DNA of 40,084 nucleotides, taken from Phycisphaerales bacterium. GTDB taxonomy: Bacteria > Bacteroidota > Bacteroidia > Chitinophagales > Chitinophagaceae. Every line of letters starts with the position of its first letter. Position 1 is the stretch's first letter. Both the position numbers and the translations under genes were made by a program. Positions 16,960 through 25,933 of the stretch are shown here, piece by piece. The notes under the pieces are model-generated. The model saw only the letters and a list, made by a program, of their open reading frames with translations. It ran no database searches and was not told the DNA's origin. The stretch is from NCBI GenBank assembly GCA_030054025.1, contig JASGCQ010000014.1:1-40084 (forward strand), written 5' to 3'.

Positions 16960-16994
16960 AATTTTTTTGAGTTAGGTGCGTTGTGTGCAGAACG

Positions 16995-17002
16995 CAAACC
17001 TA
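16995..17002 (-). promoter_or_regulatory. -7 element (TAGGTTTG) of the gldF operon
   Basis: Exact TAnnTTTG match on the minus strand, 35 bases before the gldF ATG. No TTG is present at the -33 spacing. It is divergent from the lipoprotein promoter at 17083-17090. Confidence 0.5.
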
Positions 17003-17082
17003 CAAGAAAAAGATGATTTTTAGACCACCCTTGCATTTTACTAACGTTTTTTACCCTTTGTATTTTCTGTGAATGAATACAT

Positions 17083-17090
17083 TATCTTTG
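17083..17090 (+). promoter_or_regulatory. -7 element (TATCTTTG) of the lipoprotein gene
   Basis: Exact TAnnTTTG match with TTTG at 17057-17060 as a loose -33 element (22-base spacer). It lies downstream of an in-frame ATG at 17073, which argues that translation starts at 17136 instead. Confidence 0.55.
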
Positions 17091-17135
17091 TCGTGGTATA
17101 AAATTTCAAAAAAACCAAAAATTACTTTCATCAAT

Positions 17136-18218
17136 ATGAAAAAAATCATTTCAACCATTGAATTACTACTTATAGTCATTGGATTTAGTGCCTGCAACGA
17201 CAAACTCAATATTGCTGCCCCGTACAAAAATATTACCGTAGTGTATGGATTGCTCAATATAACAGACACAGCTCACTATATCCGTATTCAAAAAGCATTT
17301 ATGGACGAGACGCAAAGTGCTATTGACATGGCAAAAGTTGCTGACTCTAGTTTTTATAATGCGCTCAAAGTAAGCGTGAAAGAGATCAGTGCCGACGGAG
17401 TCTTACTCAATACAATTACACTGAATAAAGTAGATTTACTCAACGAAGGTTATCCTAAAGATCAAGGAGCTTTTTTCAACACACCTAGTTACGCCTACAA
17501 ATTCAAATACCCTCTGAATAAAGACAATACCTATCACCTTATTATACTCAATACTCAAACAGGCAATATAGACTCTGCCTCAACACCCGTCATTGACAAT
17601 ACCTTGCCTATTAGCTCTTTTGGGCTAAGAGAATGGCTATTGACCCAGTTCAGCTTCAATTTTCCTAAAGAATACACAGTAGACGGTAAAATAGACCAAG
17701 TAAAATATTCAATAAGTATCCCCCCCAATGTAGGTTCTGTCGAATTAATTGTTCGTTTTAACTGGACAGACTCGAATACAGTAACTAAAACTGCGGTTCA
17801 TAAATCTGCCGACTATACCTTATTTACCCAAACTACCACTCCTGAATTTACGCCCCAAAGCATCGTTCAGACATTGGATGTGGGTACTGCCAACAAAAAT
17901 TTATACGATTTCATTCGGAATGCTGTAGGCACAAATCTTGAGAGCAATTTATATCACTACCTAGATTCATGCGACATGTACCTTTATGTGGCGGGCTTGG
18001 AATACAGACGTTATAAAGATTTGAACAACATCACTGGAGGGTTAACTGCCAATGAAATTCGCCCTGTATATACCAATATTAAAGGGAAAGATGCAATGGG
18101 TTTGTATAGCACAAGAGCTTATAAGCAACGCTTGCAAGTACCCATAGGCCAGGACACACGCGACTCAATACTCACGAATACACAAACGAGAGGTTTAAAT
18201 ATTCGATTCTACCCATAA
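17136..18218 (+). CDS. Putative lipoprotein of unknown function
   Basis: A 360-residue protein beginning with a lipoprotein signal peptide (MKKIIS, hydrophobic core, then GFSAC with the lipidated C20). The residues after the cysteine are N and D. The mature part is beta-rich, with YGLLNITDTAHYIRIQKAF near its start, a pattern seen in outer-membrane lipoproteins of Bacteroidota that I cannot name securely (a DUF4249-like fold is possible). I chose the ATG at 17136 over the in-frame one at 17073 because only the former gives a signal peptide and lies downstream of the promoter element. It is divergent from gldF and not obviously part of an operon. Confidence 0.8.
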   Translation: MKKIISTIELLLIVIGFSACNDKLNIAAPYKNITVVYGLLNITDTAHYIRIQKAFMDETQSAIDMAKVADSSFYNALKVSVKEISADGVLLNTITLNKVDLLNEGYPKDQGAFFNTPSYAYKFKYPLNKDNTYHLIILNTQTGNIDSASTPVIDNTLPISSFGLREWLLTQFSFNFPKEYTVDGKIDQVKYSISIPPNVGSVELIVRFNWTDSNTVTKTAVHKSADYTLFTQTTTPEFTPQSIVQTLDVGTANKNLYDFIRNAVGTNLESNLYHYLDSCDMYLYVAGLEYRRYKDLNNITGGLTANEIRPVYTNIKGKDAMGLYSTRAYKQRLQVPIGQDTRDSILTNTQTRGLNIRFYP

Positions 18219-18593
18219 CTGATTGAATTCAGCGTTTTATCTGTCAGGCAAATAAGCGCTACACAATAGCGATAATAATTTTGAAATAATAGTGGTAGAT
18301 GTAAGTGTGCATCTGATAGAATAGCCTAAAAAAAACACAGCGAGAAAACTATTCTAGCAACAAGAAAAGACACGGTCTAAAAAGCCAATTAGTGGTAGAA
18401 AAGTAGAGAAATAGACAAAAGCGATTGAACCTCCGCCTAAATCTTATTACCGCTATCTGTAATTTTCAATTATGTTAGGGACCTAATATATGCACCCTAA
18501 ATACCGAAGACGGATTTTCTTTCCTAAGCTTTGGAATGCTGATGGATTGGCAAATTGGAGGAGAAATATCTAAATCAAAGAAACAACACTCTT
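18219..18593. other. 375-base gap with a short Phe-terminated open frame
   Basis: No gene is convincing here. An open frame without a start codon runs from 18479 to a TAG at 18614-18616, overlapping the 3' end of the convergent WecA-like gene. Its last 30 codons read FLSFGMLMDW, then a turn, then HSFIVLAYF. The alternating hydrophobic pattern and terminal Phe resemble the last strand of an outer-membrane barrel, so it may be a gene remnant. No terminator with a T-run was found. Confidence 0.3.
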
Positions 18594-19721
18594 TTATAGT
18601 ATTAGCTTACTTTTAGTAGATGGTGGTGTATTGACATCCTCCGAGCAATTTAGCTTATTCTTGCGAATAAAATAAAGCACGCAAAACAAGGCGAATGTGC
18701 AAAGCGTTATGAGTGGAAAGGAAAGATTAATGGGTAAATCTTGTACCAAGAAAGCAATCAAAATAATAATCAGGTTGGCAGAAGTGAGCGTCACAACAAT
18801 TTTAGAATGAGAAAAACCCAAGTCTAACAAATAATGATGCAAATGTGATCTATCGGCAGCAAAAGGGGATTTTCCATTGGCAATACGGGTAATAAATACT
18901 CTAAATGTATCAAATACAGGGATGAAGAATAGAGACAATGCAACTAATAATACGCCTTTGGGACTGTGGAATAAAACATTAGTTTCTAATTGACGGACAT
19001 TGTCTGTCAGTATAATTGCCAACACCGCTATAACAAAGCCAATCACCAAAGACCCTGAATCTCCCATGAATATACGAGCGGGTGCATAATTAAATTTTAA
19101 AAATGCAATAATAGCCCCCATTAGAGCAAATGAAATAATTGCAGGGCTATACAAATTATTAACGGCAAACGCCAAACCCAAGAAAAAAGTGCATACTAAA
19201 GCAATAGTACCCGCTAGTCCGTCTATACCGTCAATCAAATTAAAGGCATTACTCACAAAAGTGCAGCCAATAATAGTAACTAAAAGACTAGGTATATAGG
19301 GCATTTCGTTGATACCCATAAAGCCATATAAATTATCCAGCCTAAAGTCTGCAAGTAAAGCTATTATAGCAGATGCCGCCAACTGGGCAATAAATTTTTT
19401 GGAGGGATTTACATTAATCAAATCATCTTTTACGCCAGTAACAAAAAGTATTAAGATGGCGGCAACGATGTAATTCCATTTAGGAAATTCTGCAGGATTG
19501 ATGAATATGGACGCAATTACACTAAAACCGAGAAAGATTGCTATGCCTCCTAGGTTGGGGACTACTTCAGTATGAATTTTACGTTCATTATCGGGCAAAT
19601 CAAATATTTTTTTCTTTTTGCTAATATAAATAATTCTAGGTATTGCACTCATGCACAATAACAGAGAAAGAATTGTATCCCCTGAGTATAATATTAACTT
19701 ATTTAAACCAAGTGTACCCAT
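18594..19721 (-). CDS. WecA/TagO-like polyprenyl-phosphate sugar-1-phosphate transferase
   Basis: A membrane enzyme of the MraY/WecA family that transfers a sugar-1-phosphate, probably GlcNAc-1-P, to undecaprenyl phosphate and so starts a surface polysaccharide. The 375 residues have about ten helices. Family signatures in order are GVKDDL (about 95-100), NAFNLIDGIDGLAG (about 157-170), FMGDSGSL (about 218-225) and the cytoplasmic ADRSHLHHYLLDLG (about 290-303). The HxHH pattern favours WecA-type over MraY. It is the last gene of a polysaccharide operon, 92 bases after the 2-epimerase, whose product pathway also starts from UDP-GlcNAc. Confidence 0.9.
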   Translation of the reverse strand: MGTLGLNKLILYSGDTILSLLLCMSAIPRIIYISKKKKIFDLPDNERKIHTEVVPNLGGIAIFLGFSVIASIFINPAEFPKWNYIVAAILILFVTGVKDDLINVNPSKKFIAQLAASAIIALLADFRLDNLYGFMGINEMPYIPSLLVTIIGCTFVSNAFNLIDGIDGLAGTIALVCTFFLGLAFAVNNLYSPAIISFALMGAIIAFLKFNYAPARIFMGDSGSLVIGFVIAVLAIILTDNVRQLETNVLFHSPKGVLLVALSLFFIPVFDTFRVFITRIANGKSPFAADRSHLHHYLLDLGFSHSKIVVTLTSANLIIILIAFLVQDLPINLSFPLITLCTFALFCVLYFIRKNKLNCSEDVNTPPSTKSKLIL

Positions 19722-19813
19722 ATTACTGTTGCAATTTCAATAAAAATTATTATCTATTAACCCACCTTTTTAGAATCGGTTGGAGTTGTTTTTTTAAATT
19801 TATAATCTATTAT

Positions 19814-21004
19814 TCAATTCAAAAAAATCGTATTGTATTTTACCTCGCCAAACTCTTTTGGTTTTAATTTTAAAATCGTATGCTTCTCGGATTGTGGTCT
19901 GAGCAATTTATCGCAAATCTTATCAACAATTCGTTCTGCGGCTTTCCCATCCCACAATTCAGGACATTTACCCAGCTGCCACTCACCTGCTTTTAATTTT
20001 TCGAAAGCGCTGAATATATATTTCGGGCTATTACCCAAAAGCATATTAGTTCCGACGGTGCAAGTTTCGGGTCTTTCTGTATTGTTTCTTAATGTCATAC
20101 AGGGTACATTCATGACGGTTGCTTCCTCTGAAATGCCGCCTGAATCGGTCACTACTGCTCTCGCATTTTTTACCAAATAGTTAAATTCTAGGTAGCCCAT
20201 AGGGTCGGTCATAATGATTCGTGAAGAAGGTCGGATGCCAAAACTATCCAACATTTTGGCTGTATGTGGGTGTACAGGAAAGATTACAGGGGTATGTTCT
20301 GCCGCCTCACTTATGGCATCCAGTAATGCCCCTAAAGTTTCGGCATTGGATATATTTGACTGACGATGTAGCGTTAATGCAAAGTACTTCTTGCTTTCTA
20401 AACCATATTCGTCCCAAAAAGAAGGTTTTTTAAACTTTCTTTCGTTATTGTATAGAGTATCTATCATGGTGTTGCCCACAAAAAATATCCTAGAGGGGCT
20501 TACGCCTTCGTTAATTAAATTTTCGGATGCTGTGCGCGAAGTGGTAAAGAAGTAATCTGAAATAGAATCAGTCAATATTCTATTAATTTCTTCAGGCATT
20601 TGGCAATCGCCACAACGCAAGCCAGCCTCCACATGCACTAGAGTAATTTTAGGGTCTGTTTTTTTGGTAGCCAAAGCGCAAGCAATAGTAGAATTTACAT
20701 CTCCACACACAATGACCATATCAGGTTTTTGAGTAGCGAGTACCTTACTATATCGGGCTATGATAGTCGCCATTTGTTTGGAGCTTTCTATATTCCCAAC
20801 ATTCAAATTGATGTTTGGGGAGGGAATATTGAGCTCGTCAAAAAAAATGCCGCTCATTTTTTTATCGTAGTGCTGGCTTGTGTGAATCAATCGGTAACTA
20901 ATACCAAAATCTTCTGAAAGTCTGGCATCTAGCTCTTTTACAATAGCTGCAACTTTAATAAAATTTGGCCTAGCCCCAACTATAATATCAATAAGTACGC
21001 CCAT
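19814..21004 (-). CDS. wecB: UDP-N-acetylglucosamine 2-epimerase (non-hydrolysing)
   Basis: This cytoplasmic enzyme interconverts UDP-GlcNAc and UDP-ManNAc. The 396-residue protein has the family start VGARPNFIK, the central HVEAGLRCGD followed by MPEEINR, HPHTAKML, and VTDSGGISEEA near residue 290. All are hallmark motifs of WecB/MnaA, with the GT-B-like two-domain length. I start it at the ATG at 21002-21004 (MGVLIDI). A four-codon longer TTG start would overlap the preceding stop. It follows the heparinase-like gene with one base between them, so the two are certainly co-transcribed. Confidence 0.95.
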   Translation of the reverse strand: MGVLIDIIVGARPNFIKVAAIVKELDARLSEDFGISYRLIHTSQHYDKKMSGIFFDELNIPSPNINLNVGNIESSKQMATIIARYSKVLATQKPDMVIVCGDVNSTIACALATKKTDPKITLVHVEAGLRCGDCQMPEEINRILTDSISDYFFTTSRTASENLINEGVSPSRIFFVGNTMIDTLYNNERKFKKPSFWDEYGLESKKYFALTLHRQSNISNAETLGALLDAISEAAEHTPVIFPVHPHTAKMLDSFGIRPSSRIIMTDPMGYLEFNYLVKNARAVVTDSGGISEEATVMNVPCMTLRNNTERPETCTVGTNMLLGNSPKYIFSAFEKLKAGEWQLGKCPELWDGKAAERIVDKICDKLLRPQSEKHTILKLKPKEFGEVKYNTIFLN

Positions 21005-21005
21005 T

Positions 21006-22580
21006 TTATATCTCAATAATGGTTTTTATTATTTTATTTTTAACTACTGCAACTATTTTTGGCGCTAAGACCACTTCATTAAATCCTTTACAATATTGGT
21101 AATAGTCGAGTCGAGTATCGCAATTTTGAAAATAAATTTTAATGCTTGTTCCCTCTATATACCAAACCTGATTGTCAAAGCTCAATGAAACATCAGAGCT
21201 GAAGTGCAAATATAACACGGAATTTTGACCTTTCCAACCTAAAAGTTCATCTGTAATCTCTACACTGGTTTCAAATGCACTTATTTCCCTCTTATGTAAA
21301 ATGTCAAATGAATTAAAATAGCCGTCTTGAATACATTTTATGTAATTGTTATCCTCCTTAATTATTTTAATATCTGGTCTTTTCCCCATTCTAAATGAAG
21401 CCCAAACATCTGCCGAGTTTTGAGATGCCACAGAGATGGTGTTGTGGGATTGTGTTGAACGCTCTACCAACCGCAAATCGGTCAATTCGTATGTACTTAC
21501 CCCCCTATCCACTATAATTGGCACTCCTCCTGTATATAAACAAAAACTGAACGCATCTGCATGGCTATGACCAGGTTGAAAATTACTAATAATATTTCCA
21601 CAATTAAAGAACAACTGGTAATTCAATCCGTTATACCTCCTATACCCACTTTCTCCCAATGCAATTGCGCTCAATGCAATACCCAAATCTTGTGCCAAAC
21701 TATTTAACTCATAAAATGAAATAGCCATTTCGCTATTGCTATCCCCAAAATTAGGGTAGTCATTGCGACCATCAGACAAAACAAATAGACACGACAACAT
21801 CCTAGAAATATTAATTTCCAATGTTTTGTGCGAAATGATTTTTATATCGCAACGCTTGAATAAGAATAATAATTCTAATAAATTTTTCAATAAAATAGAA
21901 TGATAGCTTGGCGACTTTTCGAAATGGCAACCATCAGCTAGAATTTGAACAGCCAACTCCTCCTCCACTATTGTTTTACCAAGTTCCCAAAAACGTGCCT
22001 CATCGAAATAAAAGCCTGCCCATAAAAGCGCAATTCCATTTTCCAATAAATGATTGCCCATCAACTCGTATTCTGGAAAAGAAGATAAACGATAAGATTG
22101 ACTGAATAATTCATCTAGTATTTTCTTATTTCCAATCTGATGTCGCATCAAAAACTTAATCCAATTGACTATTCTTAATGAAGCAGGAAAAGAATGCTGA
22201 TACACCTCACTATCATTATGATTATCAATATATTGAAGGATTGAATCTATCTTGCTTTCTACGCTTATCGAAGTATCATTTAGCCAATCAAAGTAGTGCA
22301 GTTTAAAAGCCCATAATAACCCGAATTCGCAAAAGTCCCAATCAATTTTTTGCTCAAAAACTTTTGTTCGATTTAAAAAAGAAAATGAGCGCGTATCGGC
22401 ATGATACAAATTGTTGTGGCAAGAAAAAGCAGGAAATTGAAGAGGCTTATGCGATAAAGCTTTTTGTATGTGGTGATCCTTGGCTTTCCTTGGAAAGTAA
22501 AATTTACGCTTAACTGGATAATAAACCCTATAATATATTTGCTCCCACTTTAAGTATTTGACAGTGTGAAAAAGACGCAT
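21006..22580 (-). CDS. Heparinase II/III-like polysaccharide protein
   Basis: A 524-residue protein with an alpha/alpha-toroid N-terminal half and a beta-sandwich C-terminal half, as in heparinase II/III and alginate lyases. Recognisable pieces are ENGIALLWAGFYF (about 185-197), NFGDSNSE (about 290-297), GHSHADAFSF (about 335-344, with a candidate catalytic His) and the RSTQSHNTIS segment (about 375-384). There is no clear signal peptide, and it is encoded with polysaccharide biosynthesis genes, so it may act during synthesis or turnover of the cell's own polymer. Such genes are frequent in Bacteroidota capsule loci. I start it at the ATG at 22578-22580 (MRLFHTV); an earlier in-frame start is possible. 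Confidence 0.8.
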   Translation of the reverse strand: MRLFHTVKYLKWEQIYYRVYYPVKRKFYFPRKAKDHHIQKALSHKPLQFPAFSCHNNLYHADTRSFSFLNRTKVFEQKIDWDFCEFGLLWAFKLHYFDWLNDTSISVESKIDSILQYIDNHNDSEVYQHSFPASLRIVNWIKFLMRHQIGNKKILDELFSQSYRLSSFPEYELMGNHLLENGIALLWAGFYFDEARFWELGKTIVEEELAVQILADGCHFEKSPSYHSILLKNLLELLFLFKRCDIKIISHKTLEINISRMLSCLFVLSDGRNDYPNFGDSNSEMAISFYELNSLAQDLGIALSAIALGESGYRRYNGLNYQLFFNCGNIISNFQPGHSHADAFSFCLYTGGVPIIVDRGVSTYELTDLRLVERSTQSHNTISVASQNSADVWASFRMGKRPDIKIIKEDNNYIKCIQDGYFNSFDILHKREISAFETSVEITDELLGWKGQNSVLYLHFSSDVSLSFDNQVWYIEGTSIKIYFQNCDTRLDYYQYCKGFNEVVLAPKIVAVVKNKIIKTIIEI

Positions 22581-22653
22581 TATATATTGGGCGGAGAAAA
22601 AAGCGCAGCGAGTAAAGCTCATTTTGATAATAAGTTAAGCACTTTTACGTTCT

Positions 22654-22672
22654 TTTGCATATCGCAAATTTA
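22654..22672. promoter_or_regulatory. Divergent promoter region with TTTGC-ATATC-GCAAA palindrome
   Basis: A perfect inverted repeat TTTGC-N5-GCAAA spans 22654-22668. On the minus strand it supplies TAAATTTG (22665-22672), an exact TAnnTTTG element for the heparinase operon. On the plus strand TTCTTTTG (22650-22657) is one mismatch from the same consensus for the O-antigen ligase-like gene. The arms of the palindrome may simply be back-to-back -7 elements. Confidence 0.45.
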
Positions 22673-23917
22673 GTGAAAAATAATAAACTATACTTATTAT
22701 TAAATAGGTATCAAGCAGAGATTGCTGTCGTTTTAACGCTGGGTATGGTCTATGGTTTTTTGTGGGGAAGGGCTATACTCTCCATGAGTATGTTGCTTTT
22801 TTCTATCAATGCGATGTGGAAAACACCTCCAAGGCTTTGGATAAAAAATAAATGGTGGCTTTGGGGTTTATCTTGGACAATGATCTATCTAATTTCCTAT
22901 TTCTGGAGTAGCGATATCCCATATTGGGCAGAAAGAGTGCAAGTAAAAATTCCATTTTTATTTTTCCCGCTTGCATTTGCTTGTTTGGCACCCTTCTCCG
23001 AAAAACTCCTTCGATATTTATGTATCGGTATCATTCTATTGGTTGCAGGAGGTTGCATTTATTCTTTATCATTTTATTTTTTCGATACCGAAAAGATACT
23101 GAATGGCTACCGTTTTTCTTTGGTAATGCCTACGCCAGCCTATAAAGATCATATTCGTTTCAGCATTTTTGTATCATGGTCGATAATTTGGTGCTTTTTC
23201 TTATTCAGAAAAATGAATACGGTTCCACAAAAAATCATTGTACTTGCCGCTATACTTTTTTTTAGTGCTTATGTGCACATTTTGGCGGTACGCAGCGGCA
23301 TTCTTGTTTTATATAGCTTTGCTATACTGTACATATTTTATTTATTACTCAAGAAGAGATGGCAATATGCTGGTGTATTATTGCTTTCGTTTGCGAGCAG
23401 TGTATTTATTGCCTATCAAAAAGTGCCTTCTTTTCAACACAAATGTATGTATGTAAAATATACATTCGAAGAATATCAAAAAGGAAATAAAAGTGCCAAC
23501 TTTTCGGATTTAGGCCGACTTATTTCTTACGAATTGGCAGCAAAAATATTGTACGAACACCCCCTTATCGGAGTCGGGGCAGGCGACATTCGCACCGAAA
23601 TGAAGAAAAAATATGAACAATTTTCACCCAAAACTAAACCCGAACAACGAATTGTACCTCACAATCAAATCATTGTCGTAACCTTGGCAGGCGGTGTACT
23701 GAGTTTGGGCTTTTTCCTTATTTGGCTCTTTTACCCGCTAACACAAATCAAAAGAACACGTTCAGGCTTTTATGTTTTTGCAGTTTGGGTTGCCCTACTC
23801 ACCACTATGTTGGTAGAACCTATGCTAGAACTTCAATTTGGTGTTTTTGTGTATCTGTTTTGTTTTTTATGGACACAGAAAGCTTCTGAAGTAGCAACTA
23901 CCCCCTCTATAAATTAG
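22673..23917 (+). CDS. O-antigen ligase/Wzy-family membrane protein
   Basis: A polytopic inner-membrane protein of about 414 residues with about eleven helices. The long extracytoplasmic loop before the last helices includes GVGAGDIR and PHNQIIVVTLAGG, a pattern typical of the O-antigen ligase (Wzy_C, PF04932) domain. Members either polymerise O-units or ligate polysaccharide to lipid A or protein; sequence alone does not decide which. I use the GTG at 22673. A TTG at 22655 would lie inside the promoter element, and no early ATG exists. It is divergent from the polysaccharide operon and overlaps the 3' end of the glucosaminidase gene by 4 bases. Confidence 0.85.
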   Translation: MKNNKLYLLLNRYQAEIAVVLTLGMVYGFLWGRAILSMSMLLFSINAMWKTPPRLWIKNKWWLWGLSWTMIYLISYFWSSDIPYWAERVQVKIPFLFFPLAFACLAPFSEKLLRYLCIGIILLVAGGCIYSLSFYFFDTEKILNGYRFSLVMPTPAYKDHIRFSIFVSWSIIWCFFLFRKMNTVPQKIIVLAAILFFSAYVHILAVRSGILVLYSFAILYIFYLLLKKRWQYAGVLLLSFASSVFIAYQKVPSFQHKCMYVKYTFEEYQKGNKSANFSDLGRLISYELAAKILYEHPLIGVGAGDIRTEMKKKYEQFSPKTKPEQRIVPHNQIIVVTLAGGVLSLGFFLIWLFYPLTQIKRTRSGFYVFAVWVALLTTMLVEPMLELQFGVFVYLFCFLWTQKASEVATTPSIN

Positions 23918-24489
23918 TGTTGTGCGCCATTGTTGAGACTACTATCATAACCCCAAAAAGGAGCATTATCGTCTATAATATTAAGATGCTCTTTATCAAA
24001 TTGGTACAGCTTATATCTTTTAATCACAATCGTAATGTCTTTTATCCATAGCCCCTTAGCTTCTGCATAGCCATATTGATTCATCGTATGTAACCATTTT
24101 TTATAATCCATATTGCCTTTGAGCTGCAAATAATATTTTTTAGATTTTATCACTCTGGCAAAATCACTAAAAGAGGCTTCGGCATTAGGGTACTGTTTGT
24201 AGGCAGAATGATGATGAGACTTGCTTTTGCTTAAATGATTTTTACCCTTTACCCCAAAAAAATTATTCAATAAACGGCAATTTTTGCTTTTACCCATACC
24301 AGACTCTATCATAGATACGCCAAGAATAACACTTGCCGGAATCCCTGTTCGCAGCATAAGGCTTGAGGCAATTGGCGCATACTTTTCTACATACTTTTCG
24401 CCCACGCCTTGCCCAAAAGAAGCATGACCCCAAAGCATTAATACAAGGGCACAAAGAAATATTTTGTATTTATTGAACTGCAAAACCAT
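23914..24489 (-). CDS. Secreted glucosaminidase-domain protein
   Basis: A 191-residue protein with an N-terminal signal peptide (about 1-26, ending GHASFGQ) and a single mannosyl-glycoprotein endo-beta-N-acetylglucosaminidase/LYZ2-like domain. The motif SMIESGMGKS contains the likely catalytic Glu (E62), and NFFGVKGKN and the YPNAEASFSDFARVI region are typical of FlgJ-type peptidoglycan hydrolases. It probably trims peptidoglycan in the periplasm. There are no additional binding domains. It stands alone on the minus strand between the O-antigen ligase-like gene and plsY. Confidence 0.88.
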   Translation of the reverse strand: MVLQFNKYKIFLCALVLMLWGHASFGQGVGEKYVEKYAPIASSLMLRTGIPASVILGVSMIESGMGKSKNCRLLNNFFGVKGKNHLSKSKSHHHSAYKQYPNAEASFSDFARVIKSKKYYLQLKGNMDYKKWLHTMNQYGYAEAKGLWIKDITIVIKRYKLYQFDKEHLNIIDDNAPFWGYDSSLNNGAQH

Positions 24490-24568
24490 TACCCAATATT
24501 AATAATAACCGATAAAAAAACAAACGAATCTATAGTTGATTAATGTGTGTTTTTTTCAAAAATAGCAT

Positions 24569-24576
24569 TATATTTG
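24569..24576 (+). promoter_or_regulatory. -7 element (TATATTTG) of plsY
   Basis: Exact TAnnTTTG match, 30 bases before the plsY ATG. No clear -33 TTG is present. Confidence 0.5.
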
Positions 24577-24606
24577 TAATTCTAAAAGAAACAACTCCTA
24601 AACAGC

Positions 24607-25260
24607 ATGCTTGATTTCTTACTTGTATTTTTAGCGTATTTACTTGGCTCTATCCCCTCTGCGGTATGGGTGAGTAAGTATTTTTATGGTATGGACATTC
24701 GTGAATTTGGCAGTGGGAATGCTGGCGCTACTAACACATTCAGGATTTTAGGCAAAAATGCCGGTATTATCGTAATGGTTGCCGACATGCTCAAAGGATT
24801 TTTGGCAGTAAAGTTATCTTTGTTTTCTTATTACTCATGGCATCCCCAACCTTCCATCCCATTTGTCAATCTACAAGTAGTACTGGGAATTGCAGCAGTG
24901 GTAGGTCATATTTTCCCGATTTTCGCAGGTTTTCGTGGAGGTAAGGGTATTGCCACCCTATTTGGTATGATATTAGGCATACAACCTTTAGTTGCTGTAA
25001 GCTTGGTGGGCGTTTTCATGCTCATGTTGTTTGCAACCCGCTATGTATCACTTAGTTCTATTAGCGCAAGCATTGCCTTCCCTCTACTCATCCTCTTTAT
25101 TTTCCGCGAACCTGAGTTGAGCTATAAAGTGTTTGCCATCGGCACTGCGGCATTAGTAGTACTCACTCACCATAAAAATATTAGCAGACTGCTCACAGGC
25201 AGCGAAAGCAAAGCACCCATTTTCAAAAAAAGGGACAAAAGAAGAAAGAATAACAACTAA
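24607..25260 (+). CDS. plsY: PlsY, acyl-phosphate:glycerol-3-phosphate acyltransferase
   Basis: An inner-membrane enzyme that makes lysophosphatidic acid from acyl-phosphate and glycerol-3-phosphate, the first acylation step of phospholipid synthesis. The 217 residues have five to six helices and the three PlsY motifs: GSIPSAVW (about 14-21), GSGNAGATN (about 37-45) and GFRGGKGIAT (about 114-123). The C-terminus is a lysine/arginine-rich tail. It has its own promoter element and is followed after 13 bases by a spermidine-synthase-like gene, probably in the same transcript. Confidence 0.96.
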   Translation: MLDFLLVFLAYLLGSIPSAVWVSKYFYGMDIREFGSGNAGATNTFRILGKNAGIIVMVADMLKGFLAVKLSLFSYYSWHPQPSIPFVNLQVVLGIAAVVGHIFPIFAGFRGGKGIATLFGMILGIQPLVAVSLVGVFMLMLFATRYVSLSSISASIAFPLLILFIFREPELSYKVFAIGTAALVVLTHHKNISRLLTGSESKAPIFKKRDKRRKNNN

Positions 25261-25273
25261 AGGTTATTCGCAC

Positions 25274-25933
25274 TTGAAAGTACCCATTCTACAACATCTC
25301 CTCAGTTACCTTTTACCTATTAAGCTGCTTTCTGCCGAAGGCAAAACCACACCTCGTATCCATCTGTATCGTTTCCGCGGTCGTTGGCAACTAGGTGCCG
25401 CAACAGCCTTATACTCCGATGGAGCAGCATATCGCCCACTACTTGCTGCATTTAGGTATTTACAGGGCGACCTGAAGCAAAAAAAAGACATGCTGGTATT
25501 AGGCGCCGGACTAGGAAGTGCTGTTTCTGTGCTACACAAGCTACACATATCCATGAAAAGCACCTTGATAGACATAGACCCACAGATTATCGAATGGGGC
25601 AAGCAAATTATTGAAGAAGAAACAGGATATGCCTGCCAATGGATTTGTAGCGATGTACAAGACTTTGTTACCGAACAACAAAATGCCTATGAATTGATTG
25701 TTCTTGATGTTTTCCAGGATCGTGTAGTGCCTCACTTTGTAACAACGGTAGTTTTTTTACAAAAATGCAACAACTTATTAAAAGACACCAATAGCGCGCT
25801 GGTATTGAATTATATTATCAATAATCCCAAAAATTGGACAGAAACATTAAGCAACATTCAATCAATATTCCGAATAGAACACACCATCCAAATTGGCATC
25901 AATAGAATCTTAGTACTCAGAAAAAACGCTTAA
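25274..25933 (+). CDS. Spermidine-synthase-like methyltransferase-fold protein
   Basis: A 219-residue cytoplasmic protein with a Rossmann fold of the spermidine synthase/SAM-methyltransferase type. Motif I is LVLGAGLGSAVSVL (about 74-87), followed by the acidic LIDIDPQIIEWG (about 98-109) and LIVLDVFQD (about 137-145). Such short proteins lack the N-terminal beta-hairpin domain of true spermidine synthases, and their substrate is unknown. The start is TTG, 13 bases after plsY; the first ATG would remove the N-terminal third. Its 3' end overlaps the convergent NlpC/P60 gene by 17 bases. Confidence 0.8.
   Translation: MKVPILQHLLSYLLPIKLLSAEGKTTPRIHLYRFRGRWQLGAATALYSDGAAYRPLLAAFRYLQGDLKQKKDMLVLGAGLGSAVSVLHKLHISMKSTLIDIDPQIIEWGKQIIEEETGYACQWICSDVQDFVTEQQNAYELIVLDVFQDRVVPHFVTTVVFLQKCNNLLKDTNSALVLNYIINNPKNWTETLSNIQSIFRIEHTIQIGINRILVLRKNA

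Noticed and set aside
18219..18232. CTGAT-TGAA-TTCAG dyad with Crp/Fnr-like geometry
   Set aside because: It lies immediately after the lipoprotein stop codon, with no gene starting downstream on either strand within a sensible distance.
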